DNA of 64,000 nucleotides from Isoetes taiwanensis (Eukaryota; Streptophyta; Lycopodiopsida; Isoetales; Isoetaceae), in assembly GCA_021234155.1 (NCBI GenBank), contig JAJEKV010000021.1:13019760-13083759 (forward strand), given 5' to 3'. The notes beneath the pieces are model-generated. The model had not been told where the DNA came from, did not search any database, and saw only the letters and a list, made by a program, of their open reading frames with translations. Made by a program: the position numbers and the translations under genes. Within the stretch, counting starts at the first letter, position 1. Each line of letters starts with the position of its first letter. Shown in pieces: positions 1 through 11,601 of this stretch.

Positions 1-41
1 ATAGAGACTAACCAGCAAGAATCAGACTTTCAAATGCTTAC

Positions 42-318
42 CCATGCATATTTAAAGAGATCTTTACTAGCTCATCAGCAATAGCGACAACTTGGAGGAT
101 CTCCAACCGTTATTTTTCAGTACAAACCTCAAGAAGCTTTTGGATCAAGTAGTTTCCAAAAGGATCAGTCATCAAGTCAACAATATGGTCAATAATCTCA
201 TAGAAAATTTGCTGGATCTCGTCAGCACCTCTTGAAATTGCTGACTCCATGGTGGTTTCCCTGTTGCCATCTCAATAACTGTGCATCCAACGCTCCAAAT
301 GTCTGCTCGCCTTTAAAC
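42..318 (-). pseudogene. Chimeric exon fragment: MAPKKK kinase piece fused to Pumilio (PUF) repeat piece
   Basis: Read on the minus strand, 318 to about 226 encodes a kinase segment containing [20 protein letters not shown] followed by SQQFQEV, characteristic of plant MAPKKKs of the ANP/NPK1 type. Immediately after it, about 225 to 42 switches reading frame and encodes a PUF RNA-binding repeat with [18 protein letters not shown] and, after one in-frame TAA, RLEILQVVA and LVKISLNMHG. A GTAAG splice donor follows at about 41. The two pieces come from unrelated gene families and abut without a gap. This is the pattern produced when a transposon captures exons. Neither domain is complete, and the PUF part has a stop where a Gln codon (CAA) is expected. 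It is probably non-functional cargo of the neighbouring CACTA element, but the element's left end is not in view. Confidence 0.75.
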
Positions 319-797
319 ACATTATAAGGTATTGGTCAATTTATGGAACTGGAATGCTTACATCACAAAGGGAAAAACATCTACCTCTGTACCATCAGCC
401 GCATCATTTGCATCGTCTTCAACAATCACATCCGCATTTGCCTTGCCTTGGAAGCATCTGATTATTAATATAATATATATGGGTTTTGGGGCACTGTTTT
501 ACTTCCATATGCGAAGCAGTATGTGAAGAAGCACAATAAAATAGCAGTTATGTGCAACAATATTTATAAAAAGATAATATGAATAGAAAGATAGCATTTA
601 TAAAAAGCGAATACAAGCTTACCAGTAGGAGAAAATTTTATATTATAAGTGTCAAGTTACAACCTTCTTAACTAAGATGTCGATAGAGAACATTCATCGT
701 AAAGCATGCCATATGGCCAAAACACTTCACCAGTTAGTCTTGTTACGCAATTCCAAGTCCAAAAAAGAAGACATGTTTTCAATCAATGCCACACACA
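319..797. other. No gene recognised
   Basis: AT-rich sequence. A short acidic reading frame on the minus strand (about 445-363, rich in Asp and Ala) resembles in composition the acidic stretch of the neighbouring exon at 798-1334, but nothing else supports it as coding. Confidence 0.4.
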
Positions 798-1334
798 TCA
801 GTTGCGCCTTTGAAGTGACTTGTAACGAGCAATATTTGCAGACACATTAGCATCACCAAAAACAGGACTCAAGTTCCGCCCTTTGATCCTCTTAAATTTC
901 TTCTTTGGCATCACATTTTTCTTCTTCTGTTTCTTTTTCTCTAACCCATTTAGAGCCGTCTTTTCCTGTGCCAAATCAGGACTACCAGCATTATTCGCTT
1001 CATCCGCAATGTAATTCTGTTCATCTCCATCCTCCCCTCCTTCTCCAAATAGCACACCTCCATTGTCACTGGGATTGTCAGCCCCTTGTCCACCATCAAT
1101 TGCACCGCCTTTCAACCCTAAACTGTCAAACTCATCCAACTCTAAATTATTGACATGAGCACCATCTGCCTCAAATACAAAATCAGCACCATCAGCACCC
1201 GCAGCATCAGCACCATCAGGGCCCGCGGCAGCATCCTCTGCTTCACCCTGTGCCTCGGCATCCACTTGAATAGTTTCATACACTTCCATGTTCTTTTTCT
1301 CCTTCTTTTTCTCCTGAAACAAGAAAAATGTCAT
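798..1334 (-). CDS. Acidic/basic low-complexity exon, probably transposon-associated
   Basis: An open frame on the minus strand of up to 178 codons. The N-terminal part is Lys/Glu-rich, the middle is very acidic and made of degenerate Gly-Ala-Asp repeats (GADAAGADGADF and similar), and the C-terminal part is strongly basic with nuclear-localisation-like runs such as KKKQKKKN and PKKKFKRIKG. A TTTCAG acceptor-like sequence precedes the frame near its first residues, so it is more likely an internal or last exon than a stand-alone gene. I do not recognise the family. It lies just downstream, in transcriptional sense, of the Transposase_24-like exons at 2112-3300 and could be the 3' part of the same CACTA gene, or captured host sequence. 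No catalytic motif is visible. Confidence 0.4.
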   Translation of the reverse strand: MTFFLFQEKKKEKKNMEVYETIQVDAEAQGEAEDAAAGPDGADAAGADGADFVFEADGAHVNNLELDEFDSLGLKGGAIDGGQGADNPSDNGGVLFGEGGEDGDEQNYIADEANNAGSPDLAQEKTALNGLEKKKQKKKNVMPKKKFKRIKGRNLSPVFGDANVSANIARYKSLQRRN

Positions 1335-2111
1335 TAGTAATCTTGCACCGTCAATGAAGTGTCCATATTTCTGTCTCCAAGCAATTGCAAATAGAAAGTA
1401 ACCTCCTCAAATACATCAAACACAGACATATATTTTTCGAAGCTCAAGTAACTCGATTAAAATGATGAACTACCTTCATTTGCCTTTTTCGCTCCCGATT
1501 CTTCCTCGCACCTTTTTTTACCAATGTGATCTAAAGCTTTAAACTACATGCAAGCCATGTGTTAAAAGAACAACTCCATTACCAGCAAAAGAACAAAAGA
1601 AAACAGTGAGATAAAACCAATGGAGAGCACCAAAGCATAATGAAAGAACCATCTGCCTATGGAACATCATTTGTTGCAGACAATGCACCTATGTTTGTTA
1701 GGCATCTCAAATCAGAAATGGAGAGCAATAGTTTGGATAAAGAGTGCTGGTCCTTTTCTAGAAAGTGTGAGTTTGAACTTTGATTAAAGTTTAATGTACT
1801 GGTTCTTTTCTAGAAAGCATGGGAGTTTTGCAAAAGCTTCTAATATCAAAAGTGGATTATCATGGGAATCTGAGCTTAAAATCTGGTGTAACCAGCCATT
1901 TCTCTAAGCTACTGAAGCCAAAGTAGATCAAATAGGATATTGCAGAACGAACTTACATTTCCAGGTACTCTCCCTTCTGCAATCAAGTCTTCTCGATAGG
2001 CCTTATATGTTCCTTTCTCCAATATTTTTTAAAAAGTAACTGCAGATGGATACTTTCCCCAGTCCCGATACTATATACCAAGATTAAAATGTAGTTAGCT
2101 AAACGAAAGAC
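1335..2111. other. Non-coding, probable introns of the minus-strand CACTA gene
   Basis: No reading frame of note. The stretch lies between the acidic exon and the Transposase_24-like exon on the same strand. Two short near-copies of the motif GTACTGGTTCTTTTCTAGAAAG occur around 1740-1825 in variant form. I see nothing else. Confidence 0.4.
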
Positions 2112-3300
2112 TTATGCATCAAAATTAAAAAAGGTTCTTACGTAGTCGGCCTCGACGCCAGGGAAGCCACGTCGTCCCCATCTTTGTTTTGTCTCTTTCC
2201 CATCTTTATTTTTTCTTGCAGCAGCTGCTCGTTTCTGCTGGTCATGATTCTTATTTTTGTTCTCCTGAAATTTCTCCCAAACTTTAGGCTCAATATGGCA
2301 GGGAATATCTTCAGCATCCTTTTTGTACAAGGACCCCCTAAACAAAGTGATCAATAAGTACAGAACAATAATGCAAGATAAATGATTCAAAAATATGGTC
2401 ATTAAGTACACAACAATAGTACAAGATAAATGGTTTCAAAGATGACACTTACTTCCAATGATTGTACATACGCCCTGCCAAAAATAACATTTCACTTACG
2501 ACTGTCCTTTTACCATATCGTGCTTCCATATGGTCCACAATTTTTCTCTTAGAGCTTTGAGGTATATGTCTCCAGTCCTTGTCAATATATCGTACACCAT
2601 CGCTTTTACAAAGAAGACCGAGGGTCGTCTTCCATTCTTGAGTAAGTGACTATCCAAGTGTATACTACCTCCTACAACCGTAGTGACCTACAACGGAAAT
2701 TAGAATAATAAGTAGTCTATAATATACAAATGACACAAAAATAAAAACATAATGTACATAAGCAAACCCGACATTTCTTGGAAAGTCTTGCAAATGTTAC
2801 GTCTTCATCCTCATCCGTCGATTCCTCATCCCCGGATTCCTCATCATCCTTTAAAATCTCATTTTCTTCTTCATTCCCATCAATGTTAACATTGATGGAT
2901 TTCACACTGCAATAGTCCAGCAGCTTCTTCATTTGTTGAAGCAAATTTAAATCAATCCAAGAAGTGAAACCATGCCAGATTAGTACTATACCTCGATTTA
3001 ACACTCTTAGAAGAGCTTGCGTCTTGCTTATGACTAGGGGCCTTTGCTGTTGGTGTGATGAGCTGAAGCTGCTTCTCTATCACAGATTTGAACTTCTCCA
3101 ATTCATCTTGCTTCAATCTCAATCATTTGTGTCAAATTAGTGGAGGCATCCTCGTCTACGGTGGTCGATAGTCTCCCTCGAGAGCTACCTCCTCCCTTCT
3201 TAGAGCTTTTGCTTGGCGCCACTAAAGAACATAAGAGAAGCAACTGAGTCACGTAGACAAACAAACAAAAGCCAAGAATAAAACAAAACACTACATAGGC
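2112..3300 (-). pseudogene. CACTA TnpA-like gene (Transposase_24, Ptta/En/Spm type), exon remnants
   Basis: On the minus strand, about 2700 to 2450 encodes DKDWRHIPQSSKRKIVDHM then EARYGKRTVVSEMLFLAGR and MYNHWK. The next exon (about 2335-2112) encodes KVWEKFQENKNKNHDQQKRA followed by the Lys/Arg-rich stretch ending WGRRGFPGVEADYV. This arrangement (W-x-x-I-P, then a WEKF-type helix, then a basic NR/K-rich segment) is typical of the plant Ptta/En/Spm accessory transposase (Transposase_24), thought to bind subterminal repeats. Upstream exons (3291-2717) give a Ser/Lys-rich and then acidic segment. The coding parts are separated by intron-like gaps and I cannot assemble one uninterrupted frame, so it is probably decayed. 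It is transcribed away from the TNP2 transposase at 3453-6052, making the pair divergent. Confidence 0.6.
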
Positions 3301-3452
3301 ACAAGAAAAGAGCTTACTTGCAAGAAGAAAGATGATTCGTTTTGTCTCTAACCTGAAATGTAGACAAAGAAATTGTCAACACATGTTAATAACTATTCTT
3401 AAGTGATGATGATGTATCCTCTACTCAAAGTGGTTTCCGGGGTGAGAGTGGG

Positions 3453-6052
3453 TTGGTGGAAGCTATTCAAAATTACTTCCCAACCACATCTAATAATGAT
3501 GCAAACATTGATGATGAACAAGAGAGACCTATCACACTTCTAGAGAGAGAGACTAGCAAACCACAAATTCAAAGGTATCGCGTCTTGCTGCATGCATACT
3601 CATCCTCAACCTACAACATAAATCAGGTTGGAGCAACAACAGTGTGAATGAACTTCTCGGGTGTGTAGTTTGTTTGAGATTCTAAACAATTCAAATTTCC
3701 TTCTCTTTCTTCTCTTTTTTACTTGATACTTTGCCTTGTTTTTTGCTAGTTTGCTTGGTGATTATATACTTCCGAGTGATCATTGTCTTCCAAAATCACG
3801 AAGGGATGTCAAACAACTTTTGCAAGAACTAGGCTTACAATACAATTGTATCCATGCATGCCCAAACGATTGCATATTATTTCGCAATGAATATCGCGAC
3901 ATGGATAAATGTCCCAAGTGCAATGAATCACGATATGATGAAAAGGCAAAGCCAAAAGTAGCAAAGAAAGTTTTACGACACATGCCGATCATTCCTCGGC
4001 TACAAATTATGTTTAAGTGCCCTTCCCTAGCTCAATTCATGGATTTCCATGCAAAACACCGAAGCAACGATGGGATCTTGAGGTATCCAACTGACGGCGA
4101 AGCGTTGAAACATATAGAGAACAAATGGAAGCATTTTAAGGATGAACCAAGGAATGTTCGTCTAGCATTGGGCATGGATGGAGTATGTCCTTTTGGCACT
4201 ATGTCATCTACTCATAGTGTCTGGCCTATTGTTGTTATAAATTATAACATACCACCTTGGATGGCAACTAAGGTAGGGCATTTAATGCTAACACTAATTG
4301 TTCCAGGTATATATCTTTCAATAGCCTTGTAATGTATTTTTATGCACGTTGTATTTCCTAATTTGATGATGCAATGAGATTTCTTTAGGCAAATATCAAG
4401 TGAAGGATATGAACGTGTATTTAGAACCACTTGTAGAGGAATTGGAGATTTTATGGAGAGGAATAAATATGTATGATATTTCTAGGCAACCACACAATTT
4501 CATGTTCCATGGGATACTATGCTTCACAATCCATGACTATCCTGGATTGGGCGTTGCATCAGGTATGATGCTATCATTCATTCATTGCATGTTTTGAATA
4601 AGCTTTCCACTATAATTTCAAAGATTAAGTATATTCCGTAGGATTGCAAACTAGCGGAAAATGTGGATGTCCTTCATGTGGCCAGAATTTATCATCGTAT
4701 AAATCACCACACCTATCAAAGATGATATACATTGGCCATCAAAAGTACTTGCCATTAGGTCATCATCTTCGTCAAGGTGATACATCAGATGTGCCCGTGA
4801 GAAGAACTCCACGTGATTGGTTGCAAACATGGAATGATCGTGACCTAAATAGTTCTCAAGCTCCTCAAGGCATGGACTATCTATATTTTACAAGTTAGAA
4901 TATTGGTCCGAATTGAAGATTGCACATCTTTTGGATCCTATGCATATTTTCAAGAACGTGAGCCATTCGCTTTGGCGACATCTTACAGGAGATTGGGAGA
5001 CACTGAAGGCTAGGAATGATTTGAAAGACAAAGGCATCAAACGTGAACTATGGCCAATTGAAGAAGAAGGTAGAGGTCCTCGTTTTCGCCAGGGTCCTTG
5101 GGTTTTGAAGAGAGATGAACTCAAACAAGTAAAGACTGCTATTAAGAGTTTGCGCACTCCAACTGGCTATGGATCCCTTAGACGAGCATTTACAAGAGAT
5201 GGAGATCTCACCGGCTTAAAGTCGCATGATTGGCACAAGTTTCTACAGGTACGTGTAAGTAGAATGAATGAAGAAGGATGACCAAATGTACCAAATAGTT
5301 ATTGCCACACTTGTTTTCATTTATTGATTTGTGAAGCTTTAATAATCTATGTGTTGTTAACGTCTAATTTTATTTCCTTCGTTACAGCACTATCTCCCTT
5401 GCGCCTTATAGAATTGCCTTACACCACCTATTCGGAAGGTTATCTATAGACTTGCTAGCTTTTCCAGGTGGGTCTCTTCTAAGCAAATTGCTGCAATTGA
5501 TATTCCCGCCATGGAAATAGAGATTGCAGAGATATTATGCCAACTAGAAGACCTATTTCCTACTAGTCTGTTTGATCTTCAGGTATGTAATTGTTTTTAA
5601 TTATTCCATGTCACTCCCAATTTAACAAATGTGCTAATAATCAGGTACATTTATTGGTACATTTGCCGCAAGAAATATTGCTTGTGGGTCCAAACCCTGC
5701 TAGATGGATGTTTTTTTTAGAGAGATATATGAAGGTATTAAAAGGCTTTGTGCGTCAAATGGCAAGGCCTGAGGGATGTATGGCAGAGGGGCATCTCATT
5801 CAAGAGACACTATTTTTCTTGACAGATGCCACTACTTTGATAGATCCGAATGCACCAAAGATTTGGAAGAAAGAGGCTCCCGATTGGTTAGAAGGTGAAG
5901 TATTGCAAGGTTTGGGTAAACAACGGAGGTTAAGTGATGATATGATTGAAGGTATCAATAAATTTGTTATGAACAACACCGATAGCCTTGTTAGGTGGGT
6001 GGAATTATATAAAGTTGAAAAGGCACAAAGAGATAGCGACAGAAAAGCATAA
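3453..6052 (+). pseudogene. CACTA TNP2-type transposase (Transposase_21 plus DUF4218), broken
   Basis: A multi-exon coding region matching the TNP2 family in order. It runs from LPKSRRDVKQLLQELGLQY and HACPNDCILFRNEYRDMDKC (cysteine-containing N-terminal part, from about 3740), through NVRLALGMDGVCPFG (about 4160-4200), KDMNVYLEPLVEELEILW (about 4405), a CGCPSC pair (about 4660), HLLDPMHIFKNV (about 4925) and LTGLKSHDWHKFLQ (about 5210), to VHLLVHLPQEILLVGPNPAR and RPEGCMAEGHLIQE, the DUF4218-like end (about 5645-5810). It would be the cut-and-paste transposase of the element. It is damaged. A frameshift near 4870 separates the QGMD stretch from SIFYKLEYWSELK. An in-frame TAG at about 5410 replaces the residue after LPCAL. 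Introns with GT/AG borders are visible (for example after 5248 and 5582). Confidence 0.85.
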
Positions 6053-6833
6053 CAAACAAGGTGCTGCACACGGAGGGTTGCCCTCCATGGCCGGAGGGTG
6101 AAGGGGCTTAAATCATAGTTCGAAGTTATGTTTTGATAATCAATTCAAAGCCATAACCCTGAACATTTGGAACAAAATCTATTTATATTTGCTTAACATT
6201 CGATCACACGAAAACCTTGTGTATTGTTTTGGTTCCTACATGATCGTGGTTGTTAAATAAGACGCCTCTGAGGGAAGAGGGAGATTGTGTAGCTGATAAG
6301 AAAAAAATGGAAGGCATTAAAGACAATGAAATATATGCAAGTAATGTTGGTCTACCACATAAAACCAAAGATTAAGTCTCGTCATTTATAGCATGCTTCC
6401 ATCAAAGAACAAGGTCCTTGTATCTTTCAAGTAATCTCGATAAGGAAAGGGTGGAAAAGCAAAATATATCTATCGATCCACTTATGCCAAGCCTATCCTT
6501 CACAAGTGGATTGCAAGTCCTCTCTTACATTGACCCTATATTCTAAGTTTAAGCCATTCGCCTTTGAAATCCTGCGCCAGACTGCGAGCCATTAGTGGCA
6601 GAATTTGCTACCGCATTTGTTGAGTTCTTCATGATCTTGATGCCCAGGTGAAGAAAAATGGTAAAGCTGACGTCATCTCCTCGATGTAAAGAATATGGTA
6701 CGAAACTTCCATGTTATGTCTCAACCAGATGCACTGCTCCATATAACTAGGGTGAAATTTTTGCATGATGTTGACTCCAATATAGTAAAGGTCATGCTAG
6801 TTGTATCATTATTCTACACTGCTCTTCCATTGT
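6053..6833. other. Non-coding interior of CACTA element
   Basis: No recognisable gene. A small GC-rich inverted repeat (GGAGGG TTG CCCTCC, followed by GGCCGGAGGG) lies at about 6070-6102, just after the TNP2 coding end. The rest is AT-rich with no supported frame. Confidence 0.4.
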
Positions 6834-6842
6834 TAAATTTTA

Positions 6843-7837
6843 GGAAAAATTACAAGAATGCCCTTATATTTCTGGCTAATTATAAAAATACCCCTGTATT
6901 TTGTTAATTCATGAAAATGCCCCTACGTCATTCGTATTCTGGCATCAAAATCGCCCAGGAAGACAACTCCAGAGATCCATTGGAAAGATCTTGCCATATT
7001 CTGCATTTTCAAGAATTAGAATGCATGTTCTGAAGTCGGTCTTCAGATTACTGCCGTTGATTTTAGTTGAGTGAGCTCTAAATTACGTTATGCAAAGCTC
7101 CAGAAGACGCTCTCCTTGAATTGTGGTTCTAATGGCGCTTGTAATTGTAATTGCCCTCTCCTTCTAAATCCAGAGCCTTCGAAGAATATGCAGAACAAGA
7201 ATCAATGCTGGGAGCCTTCATCGTTCAACATCCGAAAGGTACCGAGTTCTTGTTGCAAAATGATGTTAAAATCTTGGTTGCATGATTTTTTACGAAGAAA
7301 AAGAAGCGGCCTTCTTGGGTTCCATCAGTTTGGAATCAGAATTTGCGCCAAAGCTTGGATCATTCCAGCTATGCATGAAACGCCCCATTAAATTTCACTT
7401 TCTAACTCAGAATTTTCTACTCCAAAAGTTGCTAACTTGGAACACGGCAGTGAATCCCGCACGAATTTCTAACCCAGCAGAAATTCTGACCCAAAAGTGT
7501 ACCATATAACTGAATTGAACCCGTAGAACTGTACTTCAGATTCAAACAAAAAACATTGTGTGTTTCTAGGTTAGATCCTTATCCAAATTCAGAAGACTAA
7601 ATGCAGAATTAGCTCTTTGCTCAAAAGTACTCTTCACAAACACGTCGAAGAACAGCACCACTGTGCTACCGTGAACGCATAAGAACTGGAGACCATAACC
7701 GAAAGGATTGTTCTAGATAAATGAGATGATCTTCGTGAGAAACAAAGGGAAACAGAGGGGCATTTCAATAATTTGCTAAAATACAAGGGCATTTTTATAA
7801 TTTTTATCAAATACAAGAGCATTTTTATAATTTTCCC
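6843..7837. mobile_element. Non-autonomous MULE-like element 1 (9-bp TSD)
   Basis: A 995-bp element with inverted ends of the form GG(G)AAAAATTACAAGAATG at left and its inverse, CATTTTTATAATTTTCCC, at right. It is flanked by a perfect 9-bp direct repeat, TAAATTTTA (6834-6842 and 7838-7846). Within each end the motif AAAATGCCCT with its AATT-containing spacer is repeated about three times, so the terminal 90 bp are internally repetitive. A 9-bp TSD and GGGAAA-type ends fit Mutator-like elements. No transposase is encoded. The interior holds only unconvincing short frames, so whether it carries captured sequence is open. Confidence 0.8.
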
Positions 7838-7846
7838 TAAATTTTA

Positions 7847-10659
7847 TTTTTTTTACATGGAAACGTGCAAGTGATTGACCATGTATGCGTTGGTTGTCGA
7901 TCATTTTCCATATGCCAAAGTGGGTTGCAGATGTGTAAGCAGAACATTTGCTATGAGAAACCTTAAAGCGTATTTTCCTTAAAGTCCTAGTTGGCATCTA
8001 GAAAGGATAAACTATCTTGATTCTAAAATTGTAATCCCCAAACGTCCATGCTTAACATAGCATGGCAGTACACTTCTCTTTTTGCATTTTTGTTTAAATA
8101 TATCAAGTGCCTCTGCGAGTTTCCGATATGCATTTCCATATGCGAAGAGGCTACATACTCATTTAAGAGAAAAATGACCTCTGCTTTTTTCAAACTTTTC
8201 TCCATCTATATCCTGCAACTTTCTTCCTCTTACGATCTCTATATTGCCTAAAACTTCAAAACATTATTTTAATCCGGAAAGCGAAAAACAGAAAGCATTT
8301 AATTCATGGATCTAAAGCATGCATCATGGTTCGCATAACTCTTGTTTTCTTTTTACGCAAGAAGGTAGAAATAGATGATTGCAATATATGCTCTGATTGT
8401 ACAACATGCAAAGTATATATCAATCAGAAGCTATTGCTGATGAAAAATGAAGTCCATATTAGGATAAGTAAAGTAAACGGCATAAAAGCAAGGAAAGATA
8501 TGTTGCAAGCAAATACCTTTGTGAAAATGATCGTTTAAATGCAACTTTGTATAGTCATAGGTTTAGGATTGCATTTGCATGCCATAATTTCTTCAAAGCG
8601 GGGAAAACCACTCCGGATCATTTTTAGAAATGGCACGACCGGGTGCATTTATAAAAGGTTCTCGCCCTCTCTTCGCATGAATTAGCATGATGCTCCCATG
8701 AATCTGGTCATAGTATAAACACATAAGATACTTTAGTGGAATACTTAAGCAAGTCCATGTACAAAAAAAAGGAAGTCATGTAAATACATACCACTAAGAA
8801 GCGTATTTAAGAGTGGCACGCCCTAAGATAAAAATAAAGAAATAAATAAGATAAGCATGATTGTTTACGCAATTTTGTGGCAGAGATATGAACCAATTTC
8901 TCAAGATTCATAATTGAAGATATGGAGTAGCCAACATTCGATGTATTTTTTTGAAAATATTTAATAGACTTGGCATTTGGATGTATTGATGGAAATCGAT
9001 GTTGGATCAAACCACGATCATTGACCTTTCTTCCCGACCTCTTGCTACGTTGCCATTGCCATATACAAACATCTTTGTAAACAAACATGTTGTTCAAGAT
9101 ATATGAAGGAATCAAGTTGGATATACAACCTGTTCGATGTTGTGAGTGGCTTATGATGATTCATGAAGTAAAAAGCGTGATAACACAATCACAAATAGCA
9201 ATATACGCCATGATCCGTAACTTGACTTGATAATTCCAATTGAGGTACAATATTTTGTAGATGCAAGGGGCGCCAACAAGCAACCACCCATTCCCCGGGC
9301 ACGAGATTAGAAGACCCTAACTCCACCTTTGGCAAGTGGTGATATTTAGACTTTACTCGAGCCTAGTAGAAAAGGAGCGAGAGAGGATCGAGCCAGAGAG
9401 AGAGAATGTATTCGGCAATAATTATTAACAATCATTAACAACATACATTAAGTCCTTTCATAGGGCTTTACCACGAGACGAACCAACTGATGCGGTACTT
9501 GCTAGAGAGCAAACAATTAGAAATGATCTAAAGAAATAATCCCTTGCTCCAAAGTCTGACTGCAAACCTACATTGAGAAATTACTAAATGAAAACATAGC
9601 ATGGAGCAAATAAATCCTTCCATGTTTTATCTCAAGATAAAAGCAAACACCCGAATCGGAAAGATGAGGTGGCCCAACTACAGAATCAACAAAATTGCAT
9701 GTAAGGCTCAAAATCCAAAGATAAAATGATTGAAAAAAGAACTGGCTATAATACTTGCAGCAAGCTTCCTTTGAACACCGTTTTCCTTGAACAAAGTTTC
9801 TTTAAAGATGCCACAATAACCTGAGCAAGGAAAGCTCTCAATGAAAGGATAAAAAATTCCAAAAGCTTCAAAAACATAGAGGCCTGGTTTGCAAACCTGC
9901 ATCAGGAATCGAATAGCATGCAATGAAAAGTGCAGTATTAGAATGGAAGAGCAGCAGATGAATCTGCCTCACAAGAAAAAGTTGAATGCCATCGTCATCG
10001 GTACTGCCTCCAAAAAGGAACTCCAGCGGAAATATCATCTCAGACGGTGAGCGTTTCAGAAAAAGCTATCGTGATGGCCAAAAAAATGCCGAAAATCAGC
10101 CTATGAACCATTTAAAAAACAATGCCTGGACAATCATATCTTGATAGAACCTTCAAACGCTCATAACCTGCTCTCGAAATGATCCACCTAGAAAGAAAAA
10201 GAAGAAAAGAAATGGTCAAGCTGGAAAAAATGGGAAAAAGACACCCATCAGGCACTGAATTTGCTTCTACATTATAGATGCATTTATGATGTTCTTAAAA
10301 AGAATGGTATAAAGCTTCACTTCATTTCTTTTTTGCAATGTCTTTCCATTTCTTTTTGTGGTGTTTTTTGCATTTATGTGTTAAAATGAATGATGCCACT
10401 CTTGCAAGATTGATTGTAAAACATTTTGGTTCAGGTTTAAATAGGTAAACTTTGAATATATATCCATTATATTAATGCATGCACTCCATTTGGGTCAATC
10501 TTTGAAAAATGTGTATTTCTATTCCCCTTGCTAACTTTTAGGAAAAGGAAATTTAAAACTCAATTACTCTCATATGAACCTTTTTGGGTTTCTAAATACT
10601 CTAGCAAATATTGCAAAATCCACAGGCGACAGATAAATGTTCATTGACTGTTAACATCT
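7847..10659. other. Non-coding stretch between two MULE-like elements
   Basis: AT-rich sequence with no convincing gene; the short frames present have no recognisable domains. It is presumably other nested transposon debris within the CACTA interior. I could not define any ends in it. Confidence 0.35.
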
Positions 10660-10668
10660 ATTTCTTTA

Positions 10669-11469
10669 GGGAAAATTGTGAAATTGCCCTGGTATTTTTC
10701 TCTAATTGTGAAAATGCCCTCATATCTAGCGTAATTGTCAAAATACCCCTTTTGTGCTTTTCACGGCAGTTCTTATCTTCTCTTCTCCTCTTTATCTTCT
10801 AGATCGCCTTCACTGCTTCTAGAATCTCCCGATTATAATGCAGACTCTTCCTCTAGTCTGCCGAATCAATCATCTGCAAGTCGAGTTCCTGTCTGCAGCA
10901 AATCGAAGTCAAAGCCCTTCCTCAAATCAACGCACTGCCGCTTTGCTTTCCGTTGTCTGCACTTGCCGCTTTCTGCACAGGCCACGCTACGTACAGACTG
11001 CTTACAGACCATTTCTATGATAATATGATAAAGGACATCAACAGAGCAGATTCCAGTCCTATTCCGTCTCCGTACAACAGATTTTGCCCTCAAAGCTGAA
11101 TCCATCATATTTCAAAGGATCCACAAAGGACGGAACCCATCTGTAAGGGAACACAACAGATTTCTTCACAACAGTATGTCTTTATTTTTTGCAAGTTTCT
11201 GTACTTATGGAACTGCCAATTTTGCCCATATACTAGAACGATTTGGTTGGATACATGTCCAAGCAAGTTGAGGATATTGTATTGAGAGTTCACAGTTAAA
11301 ACTTCTGGTACAGTTGCGAAGATGGAAATTGTTTTCCCAAGTTGAATCCGATTTTGGGATTGACGCTTTTGTAGTCGTATCCAATACAGGGGCATTTTAA
11401 CAAATTCCAAAAATACAAGGGCATTATAACAATTTCAAACAAAAAGAAGGGCATTTTTAGAATTTTCCC
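10669..11469. mobile_element. Non-autonomous MULE-like element 2 (9-bp TSD)
   Basis: An 801-bp relative of the element at 6843-7837. The left end begins GGGAAAATTGTGAAATTGCC and the right end finishes AGAATTTTCCC. It is flanked by a perfect 9-bp direct repeat ATTTCTTTA (10660-10668 and 11470-11478). The same internally repeated AAAATGCCCT unit appears in both inverted ends. The 9-bp TSD supports Mutator-like transposition. It has no transposase. The interior differs from element 1 as far as I can see by eye, so the two are related mainly by their ends. Confidence 0.85.
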
Positions 11470-11531
11470 ATTTCTTTATGGTTGAGGTCAATGATATCTC
11501 AGCATAATCAACATTCACATTCTAAAACAAT

Positions 11532-11601
11532 TCAAGTTTCTCTTTTACGTCGTTCTATCTAAGCTTTCAAGTTTCTCTTTTACGTCGTTCTATCTAAGCT
11601 T
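11532..11601 (+). repeat. Two tandem copies of a 35-bp unit
   Basis: Two identical head-to-tail copies of a 35-bp sequence starting TCAAGTTTCTCTTTTACGTC (11532-11566 and 11567-11601). It is probably a simple local duplication in non-coding DNA. Confidence 0.9.

Noticed and set aside
3280-3300. CACTACATAGG as a possible left CACTA terminus
   Set aside because: It lacks the AAGAGAATGACT continuation of the right end and lies inside the minus-strand transposase gene.
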